Counted from the first letter of the stretch, positions 34,377-46,454 are shown. The stretch: DNA of 64,000 bases from Flaccisagitta enflata (GCA_965153355.1 OZ231127.1:2728001-2792000); one strand, 5' to 3'. Translations and numbers: made by a program. The notes: generated from the sequence alone by a model not told the origin.

Positions 34377-34724
34377 GTTAGCGGTACCCGATGCTCTACA
34401 TTTTGTGTAATTAGGTAGTGACCCCAATAAGGCTGATGATGTACGCTTCTAAAGAAGTGAAATGTCACCGCAAAGATTGGCAACTAACAACAAACAACTA
34501 ACAACCCAGTTGATGAAGGCTCTGACCAATGCCGAAATCTTAGCCAGCCAAGCTTGAAGTGATAATAGCCTTCACCTTTTGTTTGCGATCCAAATGAAAT
34601 TAAGCCTCTATCTAAGGGCAACATTTTTTAGCAATATCTAACTCAGTAAATTTCTTCCTTTCTTCCTTTCTTAGCTGTTAATTTCTTCCTTTCAGTAAAT
34701 TTCTTCCTTTCTTCCTTTCTTAGT

Positions 34725-35644
34725 TGTTACATTAAAACAAGAGGTGATATTGAAATCAAAATTCTTGGGGTAAAGCTACATTCCCGGGGTTTCACGCTTG
34801 GGAGAGGGATTGCAGAAAAAGAAAAATACATGTGTAAAAATGAGTGCCGCTGGGACAGCCTAAAAGAGGTACATAAGACCAAAACACGACCATACTTGAA
34901 ATGCGTAGAAGACTCGGGTGCTCTTAGGAAATTCGTTACAACGGCAGGGAATTTTTTTTTTTTTAATCAGATTCCGAAAGTTTAATCAAGAAAGATATAT
35001 TCTTCGGCTAGTTCGACTACGCAAACCATAGAAAGGACGATGGAGGAAATCGAAGTTTCTTCTCCCGGTATTTAAGGATTGGCTACGGACAAACGCGAAA
35101 TGCAAAGTCAGATATGAAAATTATTGTGGAACCTAAGTTATCTAGAAAGCTTCTATTCTTACAAAATAAGATCCATCCGCCTCAAGTAGCATCGAAACAA
35201 TCGGGTCAACATTCTCGACACCCTGTACGTTTATGATGAGAAAATCCGGCACGAAATACACTCAAATCCTTCAACGACAGGCTTCGTAAGTGAATCGGTC
35301 AAGAAGTTGTTCAACTTTACACGCATTTTGTTCCTGCGCACCGCCAACGACGACCCGCCCCCATCATTTCTCTAACGAATCTCCGCGATGTCAGTTATGA
35401 ACAAGCCCAAACGATCGACGATACTGCTCAAAACTCCAACAAAATTGAAATCGCCAACAACGCGATGGTCAATTGGGACGAGGTCGAAATTGTGGAGGAG
35501 TCCACTCATAATTCTGACGAAATTCAACTTGTGGAAGGGCCAAAAGAAACGGAACAAAACTCAATTCCGAGTGGTAAAAAATATTGTAAAAAAAGCCAGT
35601 TACACAACTACACCCGTCGCGTGTGGGTAAAGAGGGGAGTATGA
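34725..35644 (+). pseudogene. Coding-like sequence with interrupted frames, unidentified
   Basis: Three stretches have protein-like composition. 34725-34985: begins after a TTTCTTAG acceptor-like site and reads GDIEIKILGVKLHSRGFTLG ... CKNECRWDSLKEVHKTKTRP before a 13-T run. 34972-35136: another frame, ERYILRLVRLRKP, a TAG at 35029, then KGRWRKSKFLLPVFKDWLRT. 35294-35644: EVVQLYTHFVPAHRQRRPAP ... VNWDEVEIVEES, ending near a possible GTAAAG donor at 35627. No family recognised. Either a decayed gene or retroelement, or several exons plus homopolymer errors. A simple join to the exons at 37479 fails because the phases differ (0 versus 1). Confidence 0.4.
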
Positions 35645-35700
35645 AAACAAGCCCAAAAGGGCAACAGTCGCATGCGTCTGGAAATGACAAACAAAAGAGT

Positions 35701-35845
35701 AACAAGGCCGGATACACGGCCAATACCAGTCGCGGATGGGTGGGCAGGGGCGGAAATGCGAGGTTTCCCACTTTTCGACTCGATCACCATGACCAACGGA
35801 CCGACGGACGGACAAAGCCTCTTATAGAGTCGCTAGTCCACGACT
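35701..35845 (-). mobile_element. Hairpin-ended element, minus orientation
   Basis: Starts AACAAGGCCGGATACACGGC, then CAGTCGCGGATGGGTGGGC, and ends with GGACCGACGGACGGAC and AGAGTCGCTAGTCCACGACT followed by AAAAA. The terminal hairpin has mutated relative to the internal AGTCGCGGA word. Confidence 0.8.
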
Positions 35846-35855
35846 AAAAACATGT

Positions 35856-36159
35856 TGAAATGTGAAAAATGGTAAAAATGTAAAAAAATGTAAAAAAAAA
35901 TGTTGAAAATGTTGAAAGATGTTAAAAAATATTGAAAAATATTGAAAAATGTTGAAAAATTTTAAAAAATGTTAAAAGATGTTAAAAGAAATAATAAAAA
36001 CTTTAAAAAATGTTAAAAAATGTTATTGAATGTTACGAAATGTTGAAAAATATTATGTGTTAAAAAGTGCCAAAAACGTTTAAAATTTAAAAATGTTACC
36101 GACAGATACACCGACCGACGGACCAACAGAGCAAGGTGTAGAGTCGCGTGCACGCGACT
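35856..36159 (-). mobile_element. Hairpin-ended element, partial, ATGTTGAAAA core
   Basis: The right end is intact (GACCGACGGACCAACAGAGC, then AGAGTCGCGTGCACGCGACT and AAAA). Upstream is ~200 bp of AAATGTTGAAAA-type repeats, comparable to the core arrays of other copies. The left terminus is not recognised. Confidence 0.6.
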
Positions 36160-36429
36160 AAAAACATTGGCAATCATTGGCAGTATGACGACCAACAGAC
36201 AGATCGTCCAAGCACTAGAATAAGAGTCGCTTTCATGAGACATCAAAATAGATCAAATCAGTCCTGTGTGGTTGGGCAGGGGAAAATAACAGTCGCTATT
36301 TTAGTCTGAAGTATGTCAGCTATGCCTTAAACGTACATACATTTGAAGATGCCTAGATGAATGTGCTCAAATGCTCATCAATTTGCACACAAAACGCGCA
36401 CACCGACACACACATACCAACACACTCCA

Positions 36430-37450
<1,021 letters not shown>

Positions 37451-37478
37451 TCTCTCAATTTCCACTCGCTTTTCTCAG

Positions 37479-37799
37479 ATTGGCGCGAAAGAGATGAACG
37501 CCAAGCGACCGGAAGGATTCCACGCTTCAACAGGCGAGAACAGCCTCTTGATATTTTGGTACATGACAACAGCGCCGATGATGTCGACTCAGGTTATAGA
37601 AATATTTCTGATATCAATTACAAAATGAAGAAATTGTGTCTCAAAGGAGCATAGTTCTCATAGACAAAATATCTTTACAGTTGAAATGGAAGTCATGCTG
37701 TCATCTGCTTTGGAGGAAGCTCGAGAGGTAGAAACAATCGAGAATGATGATAACGGCGACGACGATGCCGACTTCGTGCCTTTAGAGGATTCGGAATAA
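37479..37799 (+). CDS. Last two exons of an unidentified gene with acidic C-terminus
   Basis: Acceptor TTTTCTCAG precedes exon 37479-37592 (incoming phase 1; DWRERDERQATGRIPRFNRR ... HDNSADDVDS). An 88-nt intron 37593-37680 (GT...TTTACAG) leads to exon 37681-37799, which joins in frame as VEMEVMLSSALEEAREVETI ... FVPLEDSE and TAA. AATAAA follows at 37819. Exon phase, splice sites and poly(A) signal agree, so this is probably a genuine gene end. The (TC)n array fills the preceding intron. The upstream exons are unknown; no domain recognised. Confidence 0.55.
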
Positions 37800-37818
37800 G
37801 CGTAAATGAATTTTGTTG

Positions 37819-37824
37819 AATAAA
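37819..37824 (+). promoter_or_regulatory. Poly(A) signal AATAAA
   Basis: Lies 20 nt after the TAA stop of the 37681 exon. Confidence 0.6.
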
Positions 37825-37861
37825 TGCGATCTATTCTACAATCAACTCTGAGATAGGGTTA

Positions 37862-38006
37862 AGTCGCGGACACGCGACTCTACACCTTGCCATGTTGGTC
37901 GGTAGGTCGGTCCGTCGGTCTCACATTTTTGAATTCCGAGCGGTTTTCGCATAACTGCTCCTACCCAACCGTCCGCGACTGGATTGCCGTGTATCCGGCC
38001 TTGTTT
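37862..38006 (+). mobile_element. Hairpin-ended element, AGTCGCGGAC variant
   Basis: Begins AGTCGCGGACACGCGACTC; the far end reads CCGTCCGCGACTGGATTGCC then GTGTATCCGGCCTTGTTT. The words AGTCGCGGAC and GTCCGCGACT are exact inverses. 145 bp. Confidence 0.87.
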
Positions 38007-38923
38007 AAAGCTATCACTCGCGTTGCTTTACAAATTAGCAAATTAACCGTTTGTTCTTGTACGTATTGCTTTTTCGCACTGTTCAACCACTCTTTGTTAA
38101 AATTTACATGACAAAAGAATGAGAAAAAAAATAAACTGATGAAGATAAACCAAAGTTTGAGGTGACGTTTCCCTTATTACGGTGAGGTGCTTTTAATGTA
38201 TTGTGTTTGGTTTCGAATTACAACAAGGCAACTGAAAGTTGCTCAGTAGGAAAAAAGTGCTCGAGATATGTACCGACCAATATTGTCCTACGAGCAAAAG
38301 TCAATGTTTTTTTTCTGCTCCGGTAACCAAGGGGGAAAAAAGCGAGATGCATTACTATGTATATTTCACTGATTTCAGAAAAATTGATCTTTTGAATTTA
38401 TTTTTCTAAAAACGGAAATAACTTTCCTCCTCGATTTTTCATCAGTCTTCAATGTTTAAGCATGTAGATTCCGTACAATTGAGCAAAATCATAGAAAAGA
38501 AAAGCGGCGGCTTATAAATTCCGGTATGGCAAATTCAAATTCAGTAAACCTTCTTTAGGGCCTTTGCCTAAAATCGCTGAACAGATTCGCATACATTCAT
38601 AATCGCAGACGTAACACCATCATAGTGTTTAAGCGACAAAGAAAGGCCGTGCCAAAGGTTAGATTAAATACTGATATTAAACGCAAAAAAATGTTTAAAC
38701 GTTTTTTTGTTTCTTGGATAACTGTCGACATTTCTGTTGACATTTATTTTTTGTCCTAACGCAGCAAACTTTCCATCAGAAGATGTAGTCAAGCCGCTCT
38801 CTTTTTTTTTTTTTCGTTTTTTTTTCCATTTTTTTTCGTTTTTTTTTTTCCTATGGTCTTTTTTTTTCCTTTGTCTTATAAGCAGGAGTGAAAAACCTCT
38901 GGTGTCTTTTCCTCAGTATTCTT
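38007..38923. other. Unassigned spacer
   Basis: Mixed sequence with a T-rich strip at ~38798-38870. No gene or element terminus recognised. Confidence 0.45.
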
Positions 38924-39119
38924 ATTCGCGTGCACGCGACTCTACAACCCGCTTTGTCCGTCGGTCGGTTGGTCGGTTGGTTGGTTGGTCACACTTTACT
39001 TTTTTTATGATTTTATTTCTTTGACCTCACTGCTCCAACCCAAATGGTCTGGTGACCTCAAATATGGCCCCTGCCCACCCGCACGCGACTTCGGTAGCCG
39101 TGTATCCGGCCTTGTTTTT
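38924..39119 (+). mobile_element. Hairpin-ended element, TCGCGTGCACGCGA variant
   Basis: Begins ATTCGCGTGCACGCGACTC, core GTCGGTCGGTTGGTCGG, far end CACCCGCACGCGACTTCGG then GTGTATCCGGCCTTGTTTTT. Its inner part matches the truncated 5428 copy. Confidence 0.87.
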
Positions 39120-39687
39120 CGCCAAGGCCAGTGGCAGTACAATCGTAGTAATTGTTCCCTTAGGCTATAATTCAAACGGCGTTTGCCTGCGCTTGGATTC
39201 CGTGTGGTTATAACAAAGCTGAGGAGTCTACATCTCCACATTTTATAGAACAAGGTGTAGAATTGAAAGTATCAGTGCCCATGACGCAATGGCTCTGGGA
39301 ATAATTCTTTTACCAACTGACCGATTCAACTGGATACCGTAAAATCCCGCTCTAGCTCTAGTTCTAGCTCTAGCTCTAGCTCTAGCTCTAGCGAATTTCA
39401 CGGGACTTACAACACTTATCTGTTATCTGTTATCTGTTATCATGGGTTAAACATAGGAAACAAAAAAAAACAGGTTGTAGGGAGTATAATTTTACATCCA
39501 TCATAGGCGGAATTCCGTCAGTGGCGGATCCATTAACACGGGGTTCAACTGTACTTCAAGTGACGGGCCAACCAAGAGACAACGATAAAGAGCGGGGTTC
39601 AATTGTACTTCAACTGACCGGCCAACCAACAGTGTTATCAATTGTATCCACCTAAGTCTATCAACTTACAAATCTTCGGCTGGTGAC
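39120..39687. other. Unassigned spacer with (TAGCTC)n
   Basis: A hexamer array CTCTAGCTCTAG at ~39348-39392 lies between TAAAATCCCGC and an approximate inverse GAATTTCACGGGA. A short TTATCTG repeat follows. Confidence 0.55.
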
Positions 39688-39994
39688 CAGGGGTGTATAT
39701 TCTTGAGTCGCTTTTGATTTCCCCCCCCCCCCCCCCCCCCCCGCCTTTGATTTTCTTCCCCGTGCCGCATTTTTATATCCATGATTTTCTTCCCCATATA
39801 GCAATAAAACTATGTAGTTGAGGATTGTATTTTACTAATTGAGTTTTATGATTTGGTACTGTAAAAAGTTATATTTTCCCCAAATTTCCTTTTTTTCTCT
39901 TTTTTCCCCCTTAGATTTCCTTCCCCATCTCCAGACCCTTTGATTTCCCCCCCCCCCCACGGGGGGGGGGGGAACTCAAGAATATACAGGCCTG
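39688..39994. mobile_element. hAT-like MITE with 8-bp target duplication
   Basis: Termini CAGGGGTGTATATTCTTGAG and, inverted, CAGGCCTGTATATTCTTGAG are flanked on both sides by the exact 8-mer CTGGTGAC (39680-39687 and 39995-40002). CAGGG termini with 8-bp duplications are the hAT hallmark. The interior has C22 and a C13-ACG-G14 palindrome, and repeated TTGATTTCCTTCCCC. No transposase. Confidence 0.9.
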
Positions 39995-40112
39995 CTGGTG
40001 ACTAAACATTTTAGTTGTCCTAGTTATAAATCACAACTGAAGAACCGTAAGAGATAAGACATACTTGAGCCATGACAATCCCATTTGTTGTCACCAATGG
40101 TATACCGTGAGA

Positions 40113-40372
40113 CAGGGCGTGTTTCTAGTGAGCGCCAAAAACGCGTTTGTTCCCGTGAAACGCGATAACAGTGTGAACACATATTCAAGAATTTCAACTG
40201 TCCCACGAGGGAGTGAGCGAAGTGAGAGAGCGAGCCCGTGAACGGAGCGAGCGAGCGAAGCGAGCGTAGCGAAGCGGTGAGCGGAGTGAGCGGTGCGAGC
40301 GAGCGAACGAACGTAGCGAGCGACCGAGTGGCCCGTTCAAAACGCGATCGTCTTTGACTAGAAACGCCCCCA
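40113..40372 (+). mobile_element. GCGAGC-core inverted-repeat MITE, copy 1
   Basis: GGGCGTGTTTCTAG at the left and CTAGAAACGCCC at the right, with second words AACGCGTTTGTTCCCG and AACGCGATCGTC. The centre is a palindromic GCGAGCGAAGCGAGCG repeat. Copies: 40517-40752 (inverted) and 57377-57659. The 17-mer GACATACTTGAGCCATG occurs on both sides, at ~40059 and ~40410. Confidence 0.82.
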
Positions 40373-40516
40373 CATACTTCCATTTATCATCGCTACTGAA
40401 GTGTCGTGCGACATACTTGAGCCATGCTAAGTGCAAGTTCCTTTTTTGGCCATGGAAACTTCATCCATTTTTAATCCCCCTTCTATGAGAAGGCCTTGAA
40501 AGAAGGAGGGACTTAG

Positions 40517-40752
40517 GGCTTGTTTCCACATGAGACGATCGCTTTATGGAAGGGCCACTCGGTCGCTCGCTACGTTCGTTCGCTCGCACCGCGCGGACCA
40601 CTCATCTGTACTGCAGCGCTCCGCTTCGCTAAGCTTCATTCACTGGCCAGCTCGCTCACTTTGCTCACTCTCTCGTGGGACAGTTGAAATTCATGAGTAT
40701 GTGTTCACGCTGTAAACGCGTTCAACGGGAACAATCATCACTAGAAACACAC
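40517..40752 (-). mobile_element. GCGAGC-core MITE, inverted copy 2
   Basis: Mirror image of copy 1: GGGCTTGTTTCCACATGAGA start, CGCTCGCTACGTTCGTTCGC interior, and end AACGGGAACAATCATCACTAG then AAACACACCCT. Together with copy 1 it can form a long hairpin. Confidence 0.75.
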
Positions 40753-40768
40753 CCTGAGTAATGGAGTA

Positions 40769-40842
40769 AAGATGTGTTCACACCTAACACGCGTTCAACG
40801 GGAACAATCGCGTTTGTTGTCATCACTAAAAACACGCCCTGA
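40769..40842 (-). mobile_element. GCGAGC-core MITE, end fragment
   Basis: GATGTGTTCACACCTAACAC, then GCGTTCAACGGGAACAATCG and AAAACACGCCCTG match only the terminus of copy 2, so this is a partial or solo end. Confidence 0.65.
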
Positions 40843-42874
40843 AGAGATAGTGATAGAGACATGTAAGGTAAAGGGAAATGAGACAAAGATAGAGACATAC
40901 GAATTAAAGAAAACAGTGGCTTGCTTTCGCTTTTGTCTTGAATTCCCCAAGTTTATAAATACGAAACCTGATGTTGAGATACATGGGTTAAGGGGGGGGG
41001 TATAGGGTGAGACTAAAGGGGATGAGGTTAAAGGGGTAAAGGATGATATTAGGGGAAGAAGGAAGTTTGGACACCAGATCACTATAGGTTGATTCCGAGC
41101 ATCGTCACGCGCGTGAGAAACCCTGACTCTCCACTATTGTAGAAGTGTTAACGCTTCTTCTGCTGAAATGCATACGGTCACAAAGGTTGAGTGACATACC
41201 TAACTATCTGGTGCGCCATACCAAACCAATTTTTGCCCCACCAACTGCTCCTATGGGGACCAAAACAGGGGTAGGAGGGTCGATTTTGGCCTGTCCCGAT
41301 TCTGTCCCTGCAAGCAAAATGCAAGTTTAATCAATTACAAAATGTCAATGTCCTATAGCTTGTAAGCAATCACTATCTATCTGTTGACATGTCACATGTG
41401 TAGAAAGTTTGAACTCAATATCTCAACTGTAAGATGACAAAAAATAATTTCAAATCATAATACTCTTTATTTCTGTTATTTTTTACTAAAAATAAGTTAG
41501 GTAGACAGCTTTTTTTGTAAGCCTATCATTATTCAAACATTAAGAAATTTTTCTTTTTCCATTGCATTAACAACTAGTTGAAGGACCTTCCCTCCAGTTT
41601 TCAAGGATTTTTTCCATTAAATTTCAGAGAAATCATTATTTTTGTGGAGCGTTACAATTCAGAGGTGCTCCTCTTTGTAGCTGTCACACTTGTGTCACAC
41701 TTCGATTCTCACTATGCCACGGCATAGTAACATGATTGATGGAAAAATTCCTCTACATGATGGGAAAGAGGGTCAAATTCTGTACTTGCACCTAAATTTT
41801 CAAGTCCTAAATTCAATTCAATTGGTTACAGTGAAATTTTAAAGTTGATCACTACAAAAATAAGAATTGAATTGTAACGCTTGCCTCACACAAATACGTG
41901 ATGTTTTTGTGCCTTGATTTAGTAAAACTTCTAAAAATTCAAATTGGCATATCTCAGGATCTATTTGAGCTAGCCCAATGAAATTTTGTAGGGTTGATAC
42001 CTAGATCAAGAGGGTTCTTTGCTTAAATTCTGGTGCGACCTAAACAATGTCAAGCCTTCCAATCAGACCAACCATCCTACCAGATAAAAAAATGAAAGAA
42101 TGGTATAATTTCTAAAATAGTAGTCCGATCTGGTTGAAATTTTACATGAAGCATTCTTTTAAGATTCCTCCTTACAGGCATCATAAGGAGCTTGGAGGAA
42201 AAATTTTTTTATCCGACAGCCCTCCCAGCCAGAAATGGTACTTATAGAGATTTTTTTCAAACACAAAAAATTGAAAAAAAAAATCAGAAACATTATTGCA
42301 CATGATTGTTTGAAAGTTATCAATAAAAATTTCACTGTCATATTGATTTCTTTATTGTATTTAGATTTTTTTTTTCTTTACAAATGGTTTCTTGGTATCA
42401 TAAAATCTTTAGTATTTGCTCAGAGAATAATCACTGATATTATTTGCACTTATAAAAGCATCATATTTTCTATTTGGAAGTATTTATAGTCTTTATCTTT
42501 ATATATTGGAAAGTCTTTGAAAATTTTGGTGAATATGCAACTTTTTCCTTTACTGATTTACACTTTTGATTTTTAAAACTAGTGACAATTGTGGATATCT
42601 TGAACATAGAATTTTCAATTTTTAGCAGTTGCATGGTAACAATTCTCGCTTTTGGTTCTTATGAACTACTGACTGGTTAATTTTCTTTGCCACGTAAATT
42701 GTAATTGTTGGTAAAGTTATCATCTCGATGGCCAACTTGTTAAAAGGTTGGCCCCTTTGGTAGCTATACTTTTATATTTATATTAATAAGATTGCCAATA
42801 ATGTGTTTTTAGGCCTTTTTTGCATGAAAAATGAGCTTTCATAAGAAAATCCAAATATGTATTTATATGTAATA
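40843..42874. other. Unassigned region
   Basis: A G-rich strip at ~40990-41060. An inverted pair of GGAGCGTTACAATTCA and TGAATTGTAACGCTT at ~41645 and ~41870 may mark a decayed ~260-bp element. Otherwise AT-rich without coding signal. Confidence 0.45.
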
Positions 42875-43308
42875 CAGACTGAATGAAAATACAATGAGAG
42901 GAGTCCAGAAGCGTGACCCAAATCTTTAGCAGTACCCCCTACAGCCCATTCAGGAGGTGCTATATGGTCATGTAGGGTACCAATTGAAAGCTTATGTTAA
43001 TACAAGTGGCGCCATTGGAGCGATTTGGATGATTCAGCTCAGTTCATGAGACACAGCTCTTGAAAGGGTCAAAATTTGCTATTTTCAAGGGTTGTGAAAA
43101 GAGCCTGATTTAATCCCTTCTGCAGCCTGTATCTCTGTAAATAGGAGGAAATTGAGAAATTGCCTCAATGGCGTTACCTATATTAACATAAGCACTTGAT
43201 TGATACCCTATTTGACCTCATATCACTTACTGTATGGGCTGTAGGGGGTACTGCTATAGATTTGGGTAACTTCTCGCGACTGCTCTCGTTGTATTTTCAT
43301 GCAGTCTG
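42875..43308. mobile_element. TA-flanked MITE, 434 bp
   Basis: CAGACTG...CAGTCTG termini with TA on both sides. Arms of ~75 bp follow, including CAGTACCCCCTACAGCCCAT inverted at 43229-43249. Confidence 0.87.
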
Positions 43309-43810
43309 TAATAGGTAAGCTACATGACAATGTATAGTTTTGTTTAATTTAAAAGCATTTGAAATTGATGAATTTCACCCCATCCGCGGTCGGTTCACCA
43401 CAACACCAGTCTATACCCAAACTGAAATAACACGCTTTCTCGATCAAACCCAAAAGCAAACTACTTACCAAACTAGTTAAGGGCAAATGATTGTTACCTG
43501 CGTTACTAAAATTCAACAAATCACCCGAGGGCAACAATATTCAGAAACCATGTATGTATACCCTTAAACTTTTAAAGGATAGAATCGAGAGCTAGGGGCG
43601 GGGGCAGGGGCAGGGGCGGGGGTGTTTTCACGCGATTAACCCCTGTAAAAAGTTCTGTTACCAAAACGCGTTTTTTTCCGGTGGCCGCGATTTTGTGTCT
43701 TAAAATTGCCTAAAATGTCGTCAAATTGCCTAAAATGTCTCCAAATTGCCTAAAGCGACGCCAATAAATGAAATGATTCGCGGTGGTCCAAAATGCCGAG
43801 GTCAAGTCAC

Positions 43811-43811
<1 letters not shown>
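43309..43811. other. Spacer with G-quadruplex-prone strip
   Basis: At 43596-43622 five runs of four or five G alternate with C, CA or T. Just after, AAATTGCCTAAAATGTC repeats three times. No gene recognised. Confidence 0.6.

Positions 43812-43898
<87 letters not shown>
43812..43898. repeat. (GA)n microsatellite
   Basis: About 43 GA units abutting the left end of the next element. Confidence 0.96.
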
Positions 43899-43902
<4 letters not shown>

Positions 43903-44059
43903 CTGCAGGCCTGTATATAATTGAGCTTTACCTCCAGGGGGGGGGGAATCAAAGGATTTGCAGATGGGGAAGGAAATCAAAGGGGGGAAAAAAGAGAAAA
44001 GAAACTTATAACTTCGGGCATTACCCAATCATAAAAACTTCAGGTATTACATCCTCAAA

Positions 44060-45820
44060 TTAGGTTTTGTTTATAAACGCCAAATAAACGCCGTTTATAA
44101 ACAATGCTATACAACTGTTTATAAACATTGAAAATGCAAGTCAAATAAACAAAAATTGTTTAAATGACAGTAAAAAACGCTGTTTATAAACAACTTCATA
44201 TCACTGTTTATGAACAAAGGAAAGTAAGGAATTGTTTGACCTGATCAGTACAAACTGAAAATGTCAACATTAGAAAATGATGTATTAGAAAAGTCAAAAT
44301 TTGCTACTCATTTTTTTGACCCCAAAAATCGTTAAAAAGAGCCCATAATTGATCGTTTATAAACACTATAATATTGATGTTTATAAACAACAAAATTAGG
44401 TGTTTATAAACGCTAAATAATTTGTGTTGACAAACACTAAAGAATATTAAAAAGTCGTTTATTTCCCCCTTAGACCCCCTATAACCACAAAAAAGAGATT
44501 CATATTTTTGGTGTTTATAAACACAAAAACTTCTTAAAGAGTGTAAACGTTTATGAAAACAAATTTATGGTGCCAAATAAACGATTTTTTGTTTATTTGG
44601 AAAAAAAATTGGGAGCAAATAAATGATTTTGGATGAGGAGGAGGAGGAGGGGGAGAAGGAGAAGAGAAATATAAAAATCTGTTTATGAGATCAATTTTAT
44701 GGTACCAAATAAATAAAATTGTTTATGAGATTCATATTTTCGGTGTTTATAAACACAAAAACTTCTAAAGGAGTGTAAACGTTTATGAAAACAAATTTAT
44801 GATGCCAAATCGATGATTTTTTGTTTATTTGGAGTGGAAATTGGGAGCAAATAAACAATTTTGGATGAGGAGGAGAAGGAGGGGGAGAAGGAGGAGAGAA
44901 ATAAAACAAGGTCGAATACACGGCTATCCCAGTCGGGTGCGGGTAGGCAGGGGCCATAATTGAGGTCACCAAATCATTTCGGCAGGAGCAGTGAAGCCAA
45001 AAATCCCAAAAACCCCAAAAAAGTAAAGTGTGACGGACCGACGGACGGACCGACGGACCGACGGACGGACCAACAGACCGACAAAGCGGGGTGTAAAGTC
45101 GCGTAGCACGCAACTAAAAATCTGTTTATGAGATCAAATTTATGGTACCAAATAAACAAATTTGTTTATGAGATTCATATTTTTGGTTTTCATAAACACA
45201 AAACTTCTAAAGGAGTGTAAACGTTTATGAAAACAAATTTATGGTGCCGAATAAACAATTTTTTTGCTTATTTGGAAAGGAAATTAGGGGCAAATAAACA
45301 ATTTTGGATGATGAGGACAAGGAGGAGGAGGAGGAGAAAAAAAATTCCTAAATACTTTTCCCATTGCAATTTTTGTGGCTTTAAACAAAAGAAATAGGGG
45401 GCAAATAAACAATTTTTGTTTATTCTTTTAGCGTTTACAAACACAATAAATTTAGCGTTTATAAACACATAATTTTTGTTGTTTATAAACATCATTATTA
45501 TTGTGTTTATAAACGATCAATTATGGGCTCATTTTAACAATTTTTGGAGCCAAAAAAAAGCAACCTTCAAATTTTTGAATTGTTTAATAGAACATTTTCT
45601 AGCTTGAGCTTTTTCAGTTTGTACTGATCAGGTCAAACAATTTCTTTTTTTCCTCTGTTTATAAACAGTAATATAGTCGTTTATAAACAGCGTTTTTTAA
45701 TACCATTTAAACAATTTTGTTTATTTGATATGCATCTTTTGATGTTCATAATTATAAACAGTTGCATAGCTTTGTTTATAAAGGGCGTTTATTTGGCGTA
45801 TATAAACACCCCTGATATCG
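44060..45820. repeat. GTTTATAAAC fold-back: ~400-bp arms around ~230-bp tandem units
   Basis: Left arm words (CCTGATCAGTACAAACTGAA, AGCCCATAATTGATCGTTTA) reappear inverted on the right at ~45500-45640. The self-complementary GTTTATAAAC occurs dozens of times. Between the arms, at least three units start GTTTATGAGATC, contain AGGAGTGTAAACGTTTATGA, and end in a GGAGGAGAAGG strip. A hairpin-ended element sits between the second and third units. Confidence 0.87.
44905..45115 (-). mobile_element. Hairpin-ended element inserted in the fold-back (filled site)
   Basis: AACAAGGTCGAATACACGGC start, GGTAGGCAGGGGCC, CGACGGACGGACCGACGG core, end AGTCGCGTAGCACGCAACT then AAAAA. The neighbouring unit junction near 44670 (GAGAAATATAAAAATCTG) is the same site without insertion, which fixes the element ends inside an A-rich target. 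Confidence 0.88.
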
Positions 45821-46016
45821 AGCACGTAATATCTCAAAAACTTACGAGTAAAACATAATTTAACACCATTTAACCCTTAACTGCACTGTTTCATAGCCTT
45901 ATGTGTAATCATAGATTATAAATCATAGATCTTAAAATGCGATGCAACGCGTTTCGGGGAAGAAAATCAAGGGCAGGGGGAAGGAATCAAAAGCGACTCA
46001 ATTATATACACCCCTG

Positions 46017-46330
46017 GAGGAAAGAGTAATAAATGTTGTGGTTGATTTATGAATCATTTATGGCAGTGATCGCAGATTCGCAGAAGTATAAATCAGTGAA
46101 TCACGATGTGCCATCTGATCTGGACTGCTAAAGGAATGACTAAGTGTGTGTCCCAACTGCCCGAGTGTTGTCCAACTTTCTCAGTGTCAATTATATACTC
46201 AGGTTTCGATGTTTAATAAGAAACCCACCTGGTGACTTAGGTATATAGGAGAGGGCTTTCTATGCTTATACTAACACAGTAACACTGATTCATCACTCTG
46301 TGAGAAGCACTTTCAATTTTTTCTTAAACG
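46017..46330. other. Unassigned spacer
   Basis: No gene or repeat recognised before the trinucleotide tract. Confidence 0.4.
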
Positions 46331-46334
46331 TTTC

Positions 46335-46339
46335 TTCTT

Positions 46340-46375
<36 letters not shown>

Positions 46376-46376
46376 G

Positions 46377-46412
<36 letters not shown>

Positions 46413-46454
46413 CTATCATCATCCACACACACACACACACACACATACACATCA

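Larger units (their letters stand above)
43906..46016 (-). mobile_element. 2.1-kb hAT-like element carrying a GTTTATAAAC fold-back
   Basis: Ends CAGGCCTGTATATAATTGAG and CTCAATTATATACACCCCTG match the 39688 element inverted, including the sub-terminal TTGATTTTCTTCCCC words. The flanks GAGGAAAC and GAGGAAAG are nearly identical 8-mers, the left one offset by two bases. The interior is a ~1.7-kb palindromic region. No transposase frame. Confidence 0.8.
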
